From positions 62,001 to 126,000 of the forward strand of contig NW_025955042.1 of the NCBI RefSeq assembly GCF_022376445.1: a stretch of DNA of 64,000 bases, read 5' to 3'. Source of the stretch: Fomitopsis serialis (lineage: Eukaryota; Basidiomycota; Agaricomycetes; Polyporales; Fomitopsidaceae). The translations under genes were made by a program, and so were the position numbers. Under the pieces are notes generated by a model. The model saw nothing but the letters and a program-made list of their open reading frames with translations, ran no database searches and was not told the origin of the DNA. Position 1 is the first letter of the stretch. Each line of letters starts with the position of its first letter. Of this stretch, positions 13,392-24,740 are shown in pieces.

Positions 13392-15500
13392 CTAGCCTTC
13401 ATCCTCACCCTCCTCCTCATCAACCTCCATCTCCTCCTCAGCACCATCCTCCTCTTCCCCGTCCTCACCAACCACGCCACGCGCATACCCATTCCTCTGT
13501 CCCCACTCCCGCGCTGGGTTCGCCATTGCAGCAGCCACGTCCACCCTTGGTGTCCGTATCGTGTCCCACTCCACGAGCACTTTCTCCATCACAGGGTCCC
13601 ACCGCGCGGCGCTCTGGAAGAATCGCCGGCGGCCCGCACGTTTCTGGCCCGCCCCATTCGTGTATGCACCTGCACAGAGGTCCGGCAGTGCGTCTTCGGC
13701 GTGCTCGTCCATCCTAGGCACGTCGTAGTAGCGGTTCGTCGTGATGCTCATGCGCTTGCGCGTTCGCCGCCGGGAACGGCGTTTTGAGCGGCGCCGCCGG
13801 CCCGCATGTGAGTCGTCTGAGATGGAGTCCGCGTCGTCCCCGTCTGACTCGTTGTCTGAGGCAGCAGCTTCTTGCAGGCCATAAACGAAGCGCGTGTGTT
13901 CTACACAGCACGAATGAGGCGCGGCCAGAACAATAGGAAGGCGGCACTCACGCGCTAGTCGCTCGTCAAGCTCATCCATGGGTTCTTCGTTGTTGGCGTT
14001 TCCGAACCCGAGATGCTCGCCTAGACTCTCTCGAGGAACATCCTGCATCCCAACAGAGGGCGCAGGCTGTAGTTCGCCCAGCTGTTGTAGCACTTTTGTC
14101 CTTGTATACGCTCAACTTCGCCTTCCAACGGATCACGAGGAGCAGCAAGTAACTTACCGGACCTCATCGAGCGACCCATCCTTCACGTTCATATCCTCCA
14201 TATTATTCGGCAGGACCTCCAGCCTGTACCTCGGGCCGAACCACTCAAATACTCGTTCCAAGGCAGGTTGGGTCGATCTCGCGCTCGATTCCCAGCGCAC
14301 ACGCGGTCTCGTACGTCCACGCGCGCACGACGTTCTTCACGGTGTACCCGCCACCGCCAAGGAGGATGAGCGGGATGTTGCGCGAGCGCACATACTGGAG
14401 GCAATTCGCGTGCCCCTGCATCGTCAAGTTAAGGCACCCAGCCTGTCGCCTGCGAGCGAGTCTGCGCCGCATTGCAGGACGATCACGGAGGGCTGAAAGA
14501 CAGCAAGATCTTATCTATCACCTTCAGAAGTGTGTTCGGTGAGCCTCTAGTGCAGGAGGAGTAGGTCGCCACGCACCGGCTCGAAGATGCTTCTGAACGA
14601 CTCGTCGGTGACGCCATCCTTCAACGGGACGTTGACTGCATATCCCTTGCCTTTGCCCTCCCTCGATCCTGTAATGTCCCCGTTCCAGGGAAGAACTCGC
14701 CGTACTTGTGGAACGAGCACGTCATGACGCGGTCGGTCGTATAGAACGCCTCTTCGACGCCATCACCGTGGTGGCAGTCAATGTCGATGTACAGCACGCG
14801 CGGCACGGAGCGCAGGAGCTCGATAATACCGAGCACGATGTCATTGATATAGCAAAAGCCTGAGGCTTCGCGCTTCTTGGCGTGGTGTAGCCCGCCGGCC
14901 CAGTTGATGGCGATGTCTGTTGCCCCGCTTGCGATGCGTTCGGCAGCAGCTGGTGGCGGTCAGATAATTTTGACGAGAGCTCGGTAGCAAAACGCACCTA
15001 TTGACCCTCCCGCAGAGATGGAGCAAAATTCGAAGATACCTTCGAATGCAGGGTTGTCATCACCGAGTACGAGAACTGGAGCACTCTTGCACTGTCAGCA
15101 GTGATATAACAAGTAAGAACATAGAGCGCACATCGGGAACGCTGTGACATGAGCTCCTCGACATTATCCGGTGTGACTTTTGAGAGAAACTCGATGTACT
15201 CGTCGGTGTGAAAGCGCGTCATTGTCTCCGCGGATGCGCGTTTTGCACGCTATGCCCAGGCAGTTATAAGCCCTCGGAACAACAGCAACGGTGATGGGAG
15301 CACATACCAGAATGTGCATCTTGTCCAGCATGCCATATGCAGATACGAGTTCATGAGTGATACGCATCCGTTGAGGTTTCATGAGGTGCCCATAGCCATA
15401 GGTGTAAGCGCCCACATCAGCTGCAAGCCAGTCAGACACGTTCAAATACTGGTGGCTACAACGCACAATCGTAATAGTAAGCCACCCTGCGTTTCGACAT
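13392..15500 (-). CDS. RPD3: Class I histone deacetylase (Rpd3-type)
   Basis: Catalytic subunit of nuclear Rpd3-type corepressor complexes; it removes acetyl groups from histone lysines. ATG at 15500 gives [20 protein letters not shown] across a first intron (15466-15421). Later landmarks are [56 protein letters not shown] (active-site His pair), [17 protein letters not shown] (zinc ligands Asp and His), [30 protein letters not shown] and [19 protein letters not shown] (catalytic Tyr). The C-terminal tail has [16 protein letters not shown], a likely nuclear signal, and an acidic end. Five single missing bases are apparent (about 15073, 14680, 14438, 14271, 14248), nearly all in homopolymers, yet every catalytic residue is intact on both sides. 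I read these as sequence errors. The exact Rpd3 versus Hos2 assignment is inferred from the N-terminus. Confidence 0.88.
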
Positions 15501-16218
15501 TGTAACGGTGGGGGCAGGGACCTCCGGTTGAAGCAGGACTCAGTGGAGCACACCCTCGGGGTAGTATCGGGCTTGCTGAATCACTGCCCGCAAGCAGATA
15601 GGGTACGGTCACCTCTCAAAGCACAGATGTCAAGACGGAGCTGTGGTGGGTATGGCTGTATGCGGCGGAGAGGCGGTACAAACGCAGAGACGGAGGAGTG
15701 TGCGGTAGGTGGACCAACCTTCGAAATAGTCGCGCACAGTCGCACGTGTGTCAAGACGCCCGTTCCAAGTATGGAACCCCGAAGCAAATAGGGGAGGATC
15801 ATGCATGTGGCCTCCGAGTCACTGCTGTAACGCAGTTACGTCTTTATAAACAACCTCTTCCATTGACATGCAAGAGTCGAAGGTGTCATAGTACCAAGTA
15901 TCAGCATGTCGTGTGCATGCAGACCTGCAACTTGAAGTCTGCAACCACCGCGTCAGATCCGATACGCGAGATGAACGCGGTCACGTGTAGCAGATGTAAA
16001 CGCGATGGGAATGTCGAGGCCCAGCAAAACTGCACGAAGCGAAACAACCTGGCCTCATGTCTGAGTCTGACGATTAGCAATCGTGTTATACGTCTAATTA
16101 TGCATCTCTCCCATGATTCAGAATGATCCAGAAGCGACATAGTGCAACGTGACAGTGCTGCAGAGTTACTGAGTGACATTGCAGGCCTAAAAGCATGCCT
16201 CCTCGACAACCAAAAGGC
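15501..16218. other. Upstream of the histone deacetylase, downstream of tRNA
   Basis: No gene supported. The pol III stop signal of the tRNA (TTTT read on the minus strand, 16213-16216) lies at the right edge. Confidence 0.45.
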
Positions 16219-16300
16219 TAGCAACTCCTGGTTTCGATCCAGGGACTTCAGGGTATCCATAGGTATGAGCCCCGCACGCTCCCAACTGCGTCAAATTGCT
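16219..16300 (-). tRNA. Initiator tRNA-Met (CAU), with intron; hybrid gene
   Basis: Reads 5'-AGCAATT acceptor, D arm ACGC/GCGT with loop AGTTGGGA, anticodon stem CGGGG/CCCTG, loop CTCATA|A with a 9-nt intron (16255-16263) between nucleotides 37 and 38, variable AAGTC, T arm CCTGG-ATCGAAA-CCAGG, acceptor AGTTGCT and discriminator A. The A1-U72 pair and the AUCGAAA T-loop are marks of the eukaryotic initiator. Internal promoter boxes are TGACGCAGTTGG and GGATCGAAACC, and TTTT follows directly. The acceptor stem has one T-G wobble and the D-loop is unusual for an initiator. Both oddities lie in the half that appears to have come with the adjoining element (see 16267-22987). Confidence 0.9.
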
Positions 16301-16529
16301 CGGAATGAAGGTTGGTACATCGACCCCTGGCTGACTGTGGTGGCTACGAGCAGTCGCAGCTGGACCAAACTGACCCACTATATTCTGTCTTTCTGGGATG
16401 ACTTCACTGCATAGGACCGTCTTTCTGAGCCAACAGATGGATGTTTTCATTCATGTATGGTCAATTGGGATTACAGTTCATGGTTACAAGAATCGGAGAA
16501 AGTCCACAGCAGGCTCGTACACTACTAGT

Positions 16530-19500
16530 CTACGACGCTAGCTCCTTCTTACGCCTCACATCAATCGCCGCCTTGGATTTCTTCTTGATGTTGACATGGC
16601 GTTTGTCAACGAGTGTTACCGGGTGCTCCGCTAAAATCGCAGGGTCGTAGGTTGCTTCATGAGCGACATCCGCATCAAAACGGAACTGCGGTGGGAGCCT
16701 AAGTTCCTCGTTATCCGTGTCGTCCGCGTTGTGGCCGTCGTCGTCTGATTTGTCCGTGTTGTTGTCATCGTCATCTGCGTCTTGCGTCTCACTGATGGTG
16801 GACCCATTGCGCTTGAGTAGCGGATACTTGTGAACATTGTGGAGATGTTCAATCGTGGCACCGAGGTCGCGTCTGAGGGAAGATCAGCCGATGCAAGGGA
16901 GAGCCATGAGAAGACAAACGGACTCGATTTCACCATCACAAGGAGGGAATGCACACCGGAAGGTCCTGGAGTAAACCAACTGTGTCTGACCGGCACGAGT
17001 GGGGGCACCACTGAAGTGGGCGTAGATGTGTTGATGCATACGCTGCTTGTCCTTGAAGTACCTGTCAGGTGACGCAGTTAGATGTGCCGCTTGTGATGAA
17101 ACAGTCTCGACTTACACGAGGCGGTGTTCAGGCGGAGCTCTCTTTGACTCGCCGTGCTCCACCGGGTCATAGAGCCATGACAGACCTTTATTGTTGAGGC
17201 ACATTGGGCAGTAATACATGAGGTGCCCTCGAATTGCCACCGAGTGTCGTATGAAACTGCTCAGCGCCTCAAAACCGCTGCGAAACATGAGGGACAGAGA
17301 CACATCAAGAAAAGATGTACATACCGTGTTGGGGTGATAGAGACCGGCGGTTGCGATGAGACTGGTGAGGCACCTGCAGTTACGACTTGCTGCTGTGGTA
17401 AGGTCTGGCCCATTCGTCTTGCAAGATGTTGATCCTCAAGATCATTGATAAGGACGAGAGGGTTCTCGTCATCATCGTCGTCGTCATCGTGACGAAGCCC
17501 TATGGTGCTGTCCTGTGGATCAACATCAGGCTCGGAAGCCAACTGACGATCCTCCTCGCTAGGAGCGACGTGGCCATGGCTGACGAGCATAGCATGTACG
17601 CAAGCCTCCAGGTGGTCTTCCACGTTACAATCATCCCAAGGCCCATCAAGGAAGACACCGCACACGGGACAGCGAGTGAAGCCAGGATGGTGTTTGAGGT
17701 CACATCGGAGCATGTGCTGGGCGAGATTGGCTTGGTGATTCTTGTCGCGCTCTCGCGGAGGCAGGCTCGTGTCGTGGATGCACCACGGACATTTGCCCTC
17801 CACCCGAATGCTGTCAGCACGTATGAGGGAGATGTACTGGCTCAGCAGGGCAAAGCGTGGGTTGACTCGCTCAGCACGGATCAAGGGCACGAAGGGATGG
17901 TCGGCGTTCAGGGTCTCCAATATATTGATGGCATCTCCGGCGCCGAGCAAGGTAGGTGCGTCGGTTGGTGCGTCGGTTGGTGCGCCGGTTGGTGCGCCGG
18001 TTGGTGCGCCGGTTGGTGCGCCGGTTGGTGCATTGGCTGGTGTGTCTTCAGTAGCGGGATCCTCATCGCTACGATCTGGCTGACTGCCGTCCGCCGAGAC
18101 GTCAATAGGATCGCCACTTGTGGCCTCTGGAGGGCCACTGGGAGCGACCTTCTCCTTGCTGGCGGCGACCTTCCCTTTGCTGGTGGTGAGGTATGATGCA
18201 TGTTGGCGCTACCGGGACAGACGTATGGTCAGGAGATGACAGGTGCACGACACTCAAGGCGCTTACTCTCGTGGTGAGGGTAGAGGCATACTGGACTACA
18301 TCCACCCATTTGCTCAATGCATCGCGACATTGTGGAGTGTCTAGAGCCTGTTATGTGGGGGGTGAGGTGAAGAAGACAGCAAGTATGAGGAGACGTACAG
18401 CTTCTTCCAATTGATATGTGTACTTTCCACCATTTGCCTCAATCAGTGGTTCCTCTGCACGTCGCCACCGGTCGACAAGCTGTATATACTCGGTGTCGAC
18501 TACGGCGTTGAGGTCCGCGTCACTTGATGATGCCGTGGTGGAGGCATCTAGATTGAAGGCCACGGAAGAATGGTGGTCTATGAGCTTGAGATGCGCGTCA
18601 GAGTCGGCCTGATCGAAGCGCTTGGCTATCATGTCAACGTGGCGGTCCTCGGGCTGATAGGTGGAGCGTGCGAGATGGGATTTGATACGATGACCGAGGG
18701 CATAATTGAGGTTAACCTGCACAACGGCCATGACAGTAAGCCACACAAAATACGGAAGAGAGAGATTCCGCAGCACCTTGTCCATCTTTGATAGCATTTC
18801 CCTAGCGAAGGCATAGCGGAATCCACGCATAGAGAACCCTATGGGCGGCAATGCTCAGCGGACAGCGATGCAGGCAAGAGGAAGACTTACATTTCCATCG
18901 GAGAGGTCTTGCGACCTTGGTGACCCAATGAGCGGCTGCATTGTATGTTGCGGCGGTTTGACGGTCCTCGGTGACGAAGACGGGCTGCTCCGCCAACTCG
19001 GGCTTGAACTTGAGGAGGTGGGGGAGTGTTTCGGGGAGGTGCTTGGCATCCTGATACATGTTGAGGATGGTTGTGTCCTCGAAAACGCCACGGGCGAGGG
19101 CCTGCGCCATGAAGACGGTGACAAAGTCCATGTGAAGGTCATCACGGGATGTCACATGTAAGGCGATCCGGACTCTACGAAGAAGTGAGCGAGAGGTGCA
19201 TGCGAGAGCGCGAGACTTACTGTGCAGAGTCGTCCTGGCGCATGAACTTCATGTAGACAAAGCTGATAAACAAGGTGATCTCGAGGCCTTCACCTTCCTT
19301 CCACCCGGTGATCCACACCTCAATGTGCTGTGTGTAGGGCGCAGATGAGATGAGTGCTGCTATGCGGTGAGAGTGTCACACACACCTTGTAGAGCAGACA
19401 CTCGTTGGTGTTTTCATAGCCCCGGGATAGGACGATGCAGCCTGGACGCTGGCCGGTTGCGTAGAGAAGGGTGGCGAGGGCGATGGTATTGAGCCGCTGT

Positions 19501-20691
19501 GGGAGACATCAGGTGAGAGAGCTGTGTAGCAAGACGTGTCAGCGTACCAGCCAATTGGTGCGCAGTGGCGTTGGCGGCTTGAGAGCGGCTCCACAGAAGA
19601 GGGCCAAGTCTTCCCGACGAACGTAGCGCTTTTCACGCTTGCGTGTGGACAACAGCTTGTCGACGACGGCCCATTCCCGGATAGCCTGGGAGGACGGTCA
19701 ATGGGGTGCAATGAACACGAGAGCAGACTTGCATTTCCAATTTGGACGCGATCTGATTGCGATGGTATACCGGCTCCGATGGATTTGAGCTTCAAGAGAT
19801 TGTGAGTGCGTGCAAGGAGTCAAAGTCGACAGAAAGAGAGACATACATAAGCGCAGAGTACGCCGACGAATCTCATTGCTGTTACGAACGCCCAGCCCTT
19901 ACCCTCTTCGACGTAGGAGTGGCCCGTCTTAAAGATGGCGTGAAATCCTTGTATTGCTTGAGCGAGGGGAGGAAAGTTTGATCCTGGGCGTAGCATGTCT
20001 TCGGCGGCGTCTTCAGACTTGAGACGCCAAGCCCAGTAGCCAACCCAAAGGCGGCGTACACGATCGCGGGCAGCCTGGGTGGGCGGCTGAACGGGGCGAA
20101 TCCATATTTTGTCGAACGTGTCCGTCTGTGCGATCATCGCGTCGGGGGTTCCATACTCGGCCTCTAGGTCGGCGGCGAGATTGCGCTCTCGGCCTGCCTT
20201 GCGCACGCGTGCTTTGCGCTTGGGAGGGGCGGAAAGACCGGAGAGGAGGTTGGGGGCAGGAGGGAGAGATAGAGCAACGGAGGAAGACGCACGACTGCTG
20301 GCTGAAGTCGAGGGGAGAGCCACAGTCGAAGCGATGGACGCAGGGGTGCCATCAGAAGGGAGGGGGACGGGCCAGGACGCGATGATGGGATAGGGACAGC
20401 AGAGGATGGCACGGCCCTTGAGGGAGCAGCAGCAGACGAAGCGGATCGAGGGGCAGACGCGGGCAGGGGCGCATCTTTGGAAGGGCGAGCAGGAGGAAAA
20501 CGTTTGCTGGGGCGCGGACTGGGAGCGGGAGTAGGGCCTGAAGCGGAGGCTCCCGATGCGGCGCGTCTGAGAGCTGTTTCGGCGGGCGTGGTGGGCGCGA
20601 CAAGAGTGGGCGCGGCAGGTTTGGCCAGGGACGGGGCGGCAAGGGACGCCTTTGGGGCGGCTGGCTTGAGGCTGCGCTTTTTCTGCGGCAT
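16530..20691 (-). CDS. DUF3435/FluG-type tyrosine recombinase with C-terminal zinc fingers
   Basis: About 13 exons and roughly 1,150-1,200 residues. The N-terminus is Pro/Ala/Ser-rich and basic (MPQKKRSLKPAAPKAS), followed by a core-binding region (DTFDKIWIRPV, RRLWVGYWAWRLK). The catalytic domain shows the usual set: Arg in LLYATGQRPGCIVLS, Arg in MRGFRYAFAREM, His in NYALGHRIKS and Tyr in LARSTYQPEDRH. An APTG repeat linker precedes Cys/His fingers (CPWCIHDTSL...HMLRC, CPVCGVFLDG...HLEAC, YCPMCLNNKG) and an acidic/basic tail. DUF3435 proteins are the tyrosine recombinases that mobilise Starship elements in ascomycetes and are related to Crypton enzymes. Introns are mostly GT-AG; intron 2 (donor at 19732) uses GC. 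One frame change near 20360, in a C run, and one uncertain junction near 16900 are probably base-call errors. Confidence 0.85.
17955..18032 (-). repeat. 12-bp coding minisatellite, about 6 units
   Basis: GGTGCGCCGGTT-type units in register with the reading frame encode an APTG/APTD linker between the recombinase core and the zinc fingers. Confidence 0.9.
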
Positions 20692-21027
20692 TGCGAGAGG
20701 GAGGGCTTATGAGAAACGACGATGCGGACGTGCTTTATGTGCGCGTAGCAGCAACGCGCAGGCCGCGTCAAGAAGGGAAAAAAAAAAGTTGGGCACACAT
20801 GGGGGAGAGCCGAATGCAGCAGCGCGAGGACTGCATTTGGCGTTCGCAGCGCGCACGCAAAGTAACGAAGCACGGTGCATGTCAGGCAGAGAGCACCCAG
20901 CAGCACAGTGGCTGTCAATGACGTCAGCAAATGACGGATCTGGACACTCGGAAGAAGCCGCGGCTGAAGGCAGGGACGTGGACGCGACGATAGCATTGCT
21001 GCGAGTCAACAGAAGCGGGCGAAAGTA

Positions 21028-22532
21028 CTACGGGACATGCGGGGCGAATTCCTCGAGGAAGTGTTTGACGTGCGTGCCGACGAGGTCACCTGCGAGGACG
21101 GTGGTGATGTTGATGAGAGCGCTGCTGGCGTGCGAAGGGGAAGGAAGGGACGAAGGATCTGCGTTGTCGAGATGATGTGCGATGGCATCGAGGACGGGAA
21201 TGAAGGCACGGGAACGACCGCGGACGAGGCTGGTTGCAGCCCAGATAGGGTCGAGAAGGACGGCTGGGCCAAACTAAGGGGGGTGGTGAGACGGAGGGGG
21301 GGCGGATGGGGCAAGGAAGACGGACCGTATTGTACATTTTGAGCAGACGATTGCGGGAGGAGATGGTGAGGCGGGCGGAGTTGCGCCAGGTCTTGAATTG
21401 GGGGGAGAGGAGGGCGAATCTGGCGTTTGCCGCGTTCTCGGTGAGGCCGAGGAACTCGTGGGAGAAGGCGGGGTCTTGCATGAAGGAAGTGCGGAAGAAG
21501 GTGGTGGTCCACTTTTTGCCGCGGGGGAGCTGCTGGCGGGCCTGCCAGTCGGTGGCGAATTTGATGGTGTCGATCTGGAGCAAGATGCGATGGACGGCAG
21601 TGTGAGCGGTGTGGGCGGACTGGGTTGTGACGAGAGCCTGGAGGGCATGAGGGCGAGGGACGGTAAGTAAGGAGGAAAGGTACTGACAGTGTGGCGGAGT
21701 TGAAGGCGTTGCGAGATGCTTGCGACGGTGTCGTGATTGGCGGAGTGGGCGACGATGTCAGCCATGGTGACGATGGTGTCGGCGGAAGCATCAAAGACGT
21801 CGGCCTGGATGCAAAATGTGAGGCGGGTGGAGGCGCATACAGTCGGCTTACCCAGTCATTGAGTGACGCGCGTGGGAGGCCCGAGAGGAGGCGGATGAAT
21901 GCGGCGTCCTCGAGGTCTGCGAGCTTGTGCTTTGGGTGATCGCCAATGAGGAGGAGTGCGACATCCGATGGGGAGGGAGGGCTAGCGCCGAGAGTGCTGA
22001 GGATGCGGGTGATGCGGAGAGCTATGGCAGCGTCTCTTGGGTCGCGGGGCTCGTCGTCGCGGGGTTCGTCGTCGTGGGGTTCGTCGTCGCGGGGCTCGTC
22101 GTCACGGGGTTCGTCGTCGTCGATGGGCTCGTCGTCGATGGGCTCGTCGCGGGGCTCGTCGTCAATGGGCTCGTCGTCAATGTGTGGCTCGTCATCGACG
22201 TGTGGCTCGTCGTCACCCGGCTCTTTGTCACTGCGCAGCTCTTCGTCACTGTGTGGATCGTTGTCGCTGCGTGGTTCATGCCAGTCGTCGTATTCCGGTA
22301 CGTCACCGTAGTGGTCATAGTTTCGGAGGCAGGCGTAGACATCGTTGGCAGGGTGTTCGTCGTCAGCTTGGGGAATGGACCTCGATACAAGGCGGTGCAG
22401 GATCTGGAAGCGTTCACAGACTGTGAACGCTAGGTAGCGAGAGTTGGGGGAGGTGAGGGGGAGGGACATGTGTTGGCAGAGGGGTTCGATGGCGTCGAGA
22501 TGGCCGAGGATGGCGTTGAGGTGGCTGGCCAT
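21028..22532 (-). CDS. Unknown acidic-repeat protein, partner gene in the element
   Basis: Four exons, all phase 0 (22532-21852, 21804-21688, 21637-21326, 21273-21028), giving 451 residues with no frame break. It begins MASHLNAILGHLDAIEPLCQ. Residues about 95-170 form an acidic low-complexity run built on DDEPRDDEPH-like units. The remainder is alpha-helical in character (LSGLPRASLNDW, IVTMADIVAHSANHD, RGKKWTTTFFRTSFMQDPAF, FLEEFAPHVP at the end). I do not recognise the family. It lies immediately upstream of the recombinase on the same strand and within the att repeats, so it is cargo or an accessory factor. A regulatory or DNA-bridging role is speculation. Confidence 0.75.
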
Positions 22533-22954
22533 GGTGGTTGCGGTGAGAGAGGAGAGGGGCGGTGTGGCGTGGCGTGGCGAGTCGCGGGTGGCGGGTGGCG
22601 GGCGACAAGGCGTCGGTGGCAGGCTATGACGATGCGACGAGAGGGCGGGCACGTACGCGCGCGGCGCATCGCGGCTGCTGGCGGGCGGGGCGCGGGGATG
22701 ACGAGAAGGCGGACGCGGCGCGCGTGTCAGGGAGGGCGACGGGAGAGGTGCGCGACGTGTGGTGGCTGACGAGAACGGGGATGCGGTTGCGCGTCGGGCC
22801 TGGTGGTGGACGGGGTGCGGACGACGTGGCGAGGAGGAACGGGTGCGGCGGCACGAAGGAACGGGTGCGGCGGCACGAAGGGAAGACGGGGCTGTGGCGC
22901 GGATGACAGGAGGCGGGGGGACGTGACGGGGGGCAAGATATGGTTGTGGAGACA

Positions 22955-22987
22955 GAGCCCCGCACGCTTCCGCTGCGTCAAGTTGCT
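22955..22987 (-). other. Detached 5' half of initiator tRNA gene (att site)
   Basis: Read on the minus strand it gives AGCAACT, TG, ACGC-AGCGGAA-GCGT, G, CGGGG, CTC and then unrelated sequence. It is about 88% identical to the first half of the tRNA at 16267-16300 and closer than that copy to the eukaryotic initiator consensus. It lacks the T arm and 3' acceptor, so it cannot be a tRNA. Confidence 0.88.
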
Positions 22988-23884
22988 ATAGTTGAATGAC
23001 TCGAGAGGATCATGAAGATGCGAAAGATTTGGGTGAAAAGTTGGAACAGGCGCTCTGCGTGCCTTGCAGACGATATCGGACCATCGTAGCGCTTAGATTG
23101 CTTCGGCATGCTCGAATTTGCGCCTGAGACCTTGCTGAAGTATAGCTCAACGGCTTGGGGCCAGATAATAATATTTTTCAAGTGCCTAGAACGTTGGAGG
23201 CATTTTATACTTTCTGCCTCGCGGAGGTTTGATCGAATACTACACTCTCAGCCGCTGCCACTTCTCAGGCTCTACAGCGGCGAATCCTTTCGATGAAGAC
23301 GTGCAGACTCACACCTAGAGCCCATCTCATATTTTATTGATTATTGCGCATGCCCCTAAGTACTCTGCCACGGCTGTACTTCATATTAACCCACGACCCG
23401 GGGTCCAAGTGCAACTTCAGATTCTACACCTTCGAAGTTGCCGTTCAACCACAATTGTCGATTGGCTCGCCCACTAAGACTTCAACACTTGGTTCATCCA
23501 CGCCTTGTGCACGCCTCCGCGGTTTATGCTGACCGCCAGTCAAAAGCAATGTCCAGCCGGGTTGCTTTCTGTGCATGGTCCTTTTGCGCCACCTGCTGGA
23601 TGAAGCTGTCAATATTGCTCAGTCTCGATCACGATCGACGATTTTGACTGCTGTCACTCCGCTGTCAAAATCGGGCTCTCCCGCTCGTCGGATGTACCCG
23701 AAATTGCTGTTGGACATCCGCCACTCTGGAGGACCAACAAGTAAGTATGATGGGCGTCGGCCGACGAAATCGACAAACAGCTGAATGCAGTACGGCTACA
23801 CAGTGTGTTAGAATTGATCAATTCCTCGCCGACGCTCAGCGTACAGTCTGCAAACATGCTACCCTTACTCGCAGGCCCCCGAGG
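22988..23884. other. Original upstream flank of the tRNA gene
   Basis: No gene supported on either strand. By the insertion model this was the natural 5' flank of the initiator tRNA. Confidence 0.4.
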
Positions 23885-24740
23885 CTACCAGTGACCGGGG
23901 CCACACACTTCCTTTCCACCGTGTGCACCTTTTATGCCCAATTCAACACGTACATCGCTCCGCGTCTGCGCATGCCAGCCGCGAAGCTTGGTGATGGTCA
24001 GTAAAAAGCTCCTGTGGTATAGAACTGAAAATCGGACACGCACGTTGCGAGTGCGCGATGGGTGCCTTCCGACCGCTTGGCGAGACGAGCAGTCGGCAAT
24101 GACGTCTGTGCCCAGCCTGAAAGTTGCGGTTGAAGATTGTGCAGCACAGCGCGGTACCTGGCATTCCACGAACCAGATGCGACAGAGCCCAGTCAACCGC
24201 GTGGCAAGGACATCACAATATCATTCTAGAGGGTCATGGTGAAGTGTCACCTAAGCCGGCCTGTCAGAATGGCGGAGGCTCTCAACACAAGACAAACATA
24301 GCCTACGGCTTTTTGAAGCAGCCTAATCTGCAAGTCTGCCTTCCGAACCTCCTGTCATACTCCCAACGACCGCTGGGGGCGTCCTCTCATGCGCTATGCA
24401 GTCAGGCTGCTTCGAGAAATCCCATATAACGTGATATGGCGGGGTAATGCGGATGTTGAATGTATTTCTCCGCTGCTCCAGCAACATCTCCTCGGCGGCA
24501 ATGGGTATATCCGCCATTAGGTGCACGCCCGGGCCATGGTTGACAACAAATATCTGGACTGCGCTGAAGACGTCGGTGGACTCTCTAGCGACGTCTGCAT
24601 CCTTCTTGAGATTCGGCGACGAGGATGCGGAGGAGCCATATGCATCGAGGAGCGGTTGTGAAGCCGACGAGCTCCCGTTATAGTGGGCAGAATGACGTTC
24701 GCTCCAGCCTCTGCGGCTCAGAGAGATAAGATGTTCCATT
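23885..24740 (-). pseudogene. Decayed short-chain dehydrogenase
   Basis: Pieces in several frames resemble the gene at 25221-26334: AHYNGSSSASQPLLDAYG, SAVQIFVVNHGPGVHLMADI, then DFSKQ and IAHERTPPAVV. Near 24240-24180 there is a ruined counterpart of the MSLKNEIVKIAPRGRVN segment with in-frame stops. Breaks are numerous and no full frame can be made. Confidence 0.5.

Larger units (their letters stand above)
16267..22987 (-). mobile_element. Tyrosine-recombinase element integrated in the initiator tRNA gene
   Basis: The element is bounded by a direct repeat of the first 34 (33) nucleotides of the initiator tRNA: 16267-16300, inside the complete gene, and 22955-22987, a detached half. The repeat ends at the first anticodon base (GGGGCTC). 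Between them are exactly two long genes, both minus: a DUF3435 tyrosine recombinase and an unknown acidic-repeat protein. The detached half pairs perfectly (AGCAACT with AGTTGCT) with the 3' half at 16219-16266 and has the standard D-loop AGCGGAA. It is therefore the original 5' half, and the copy now completing the gene came with the element. No terminal inverted repeats were seen, as expected for tyrosine-recombinase integration. Confidence 0.8.

Noticed and set aside
20477..21175. 232-codon plus-strand frame upstream of the recombinase
   Set aside because: It overlaps the Pro/Ala-rich start of the recombinase in antisense and has no motif or start context of its own.
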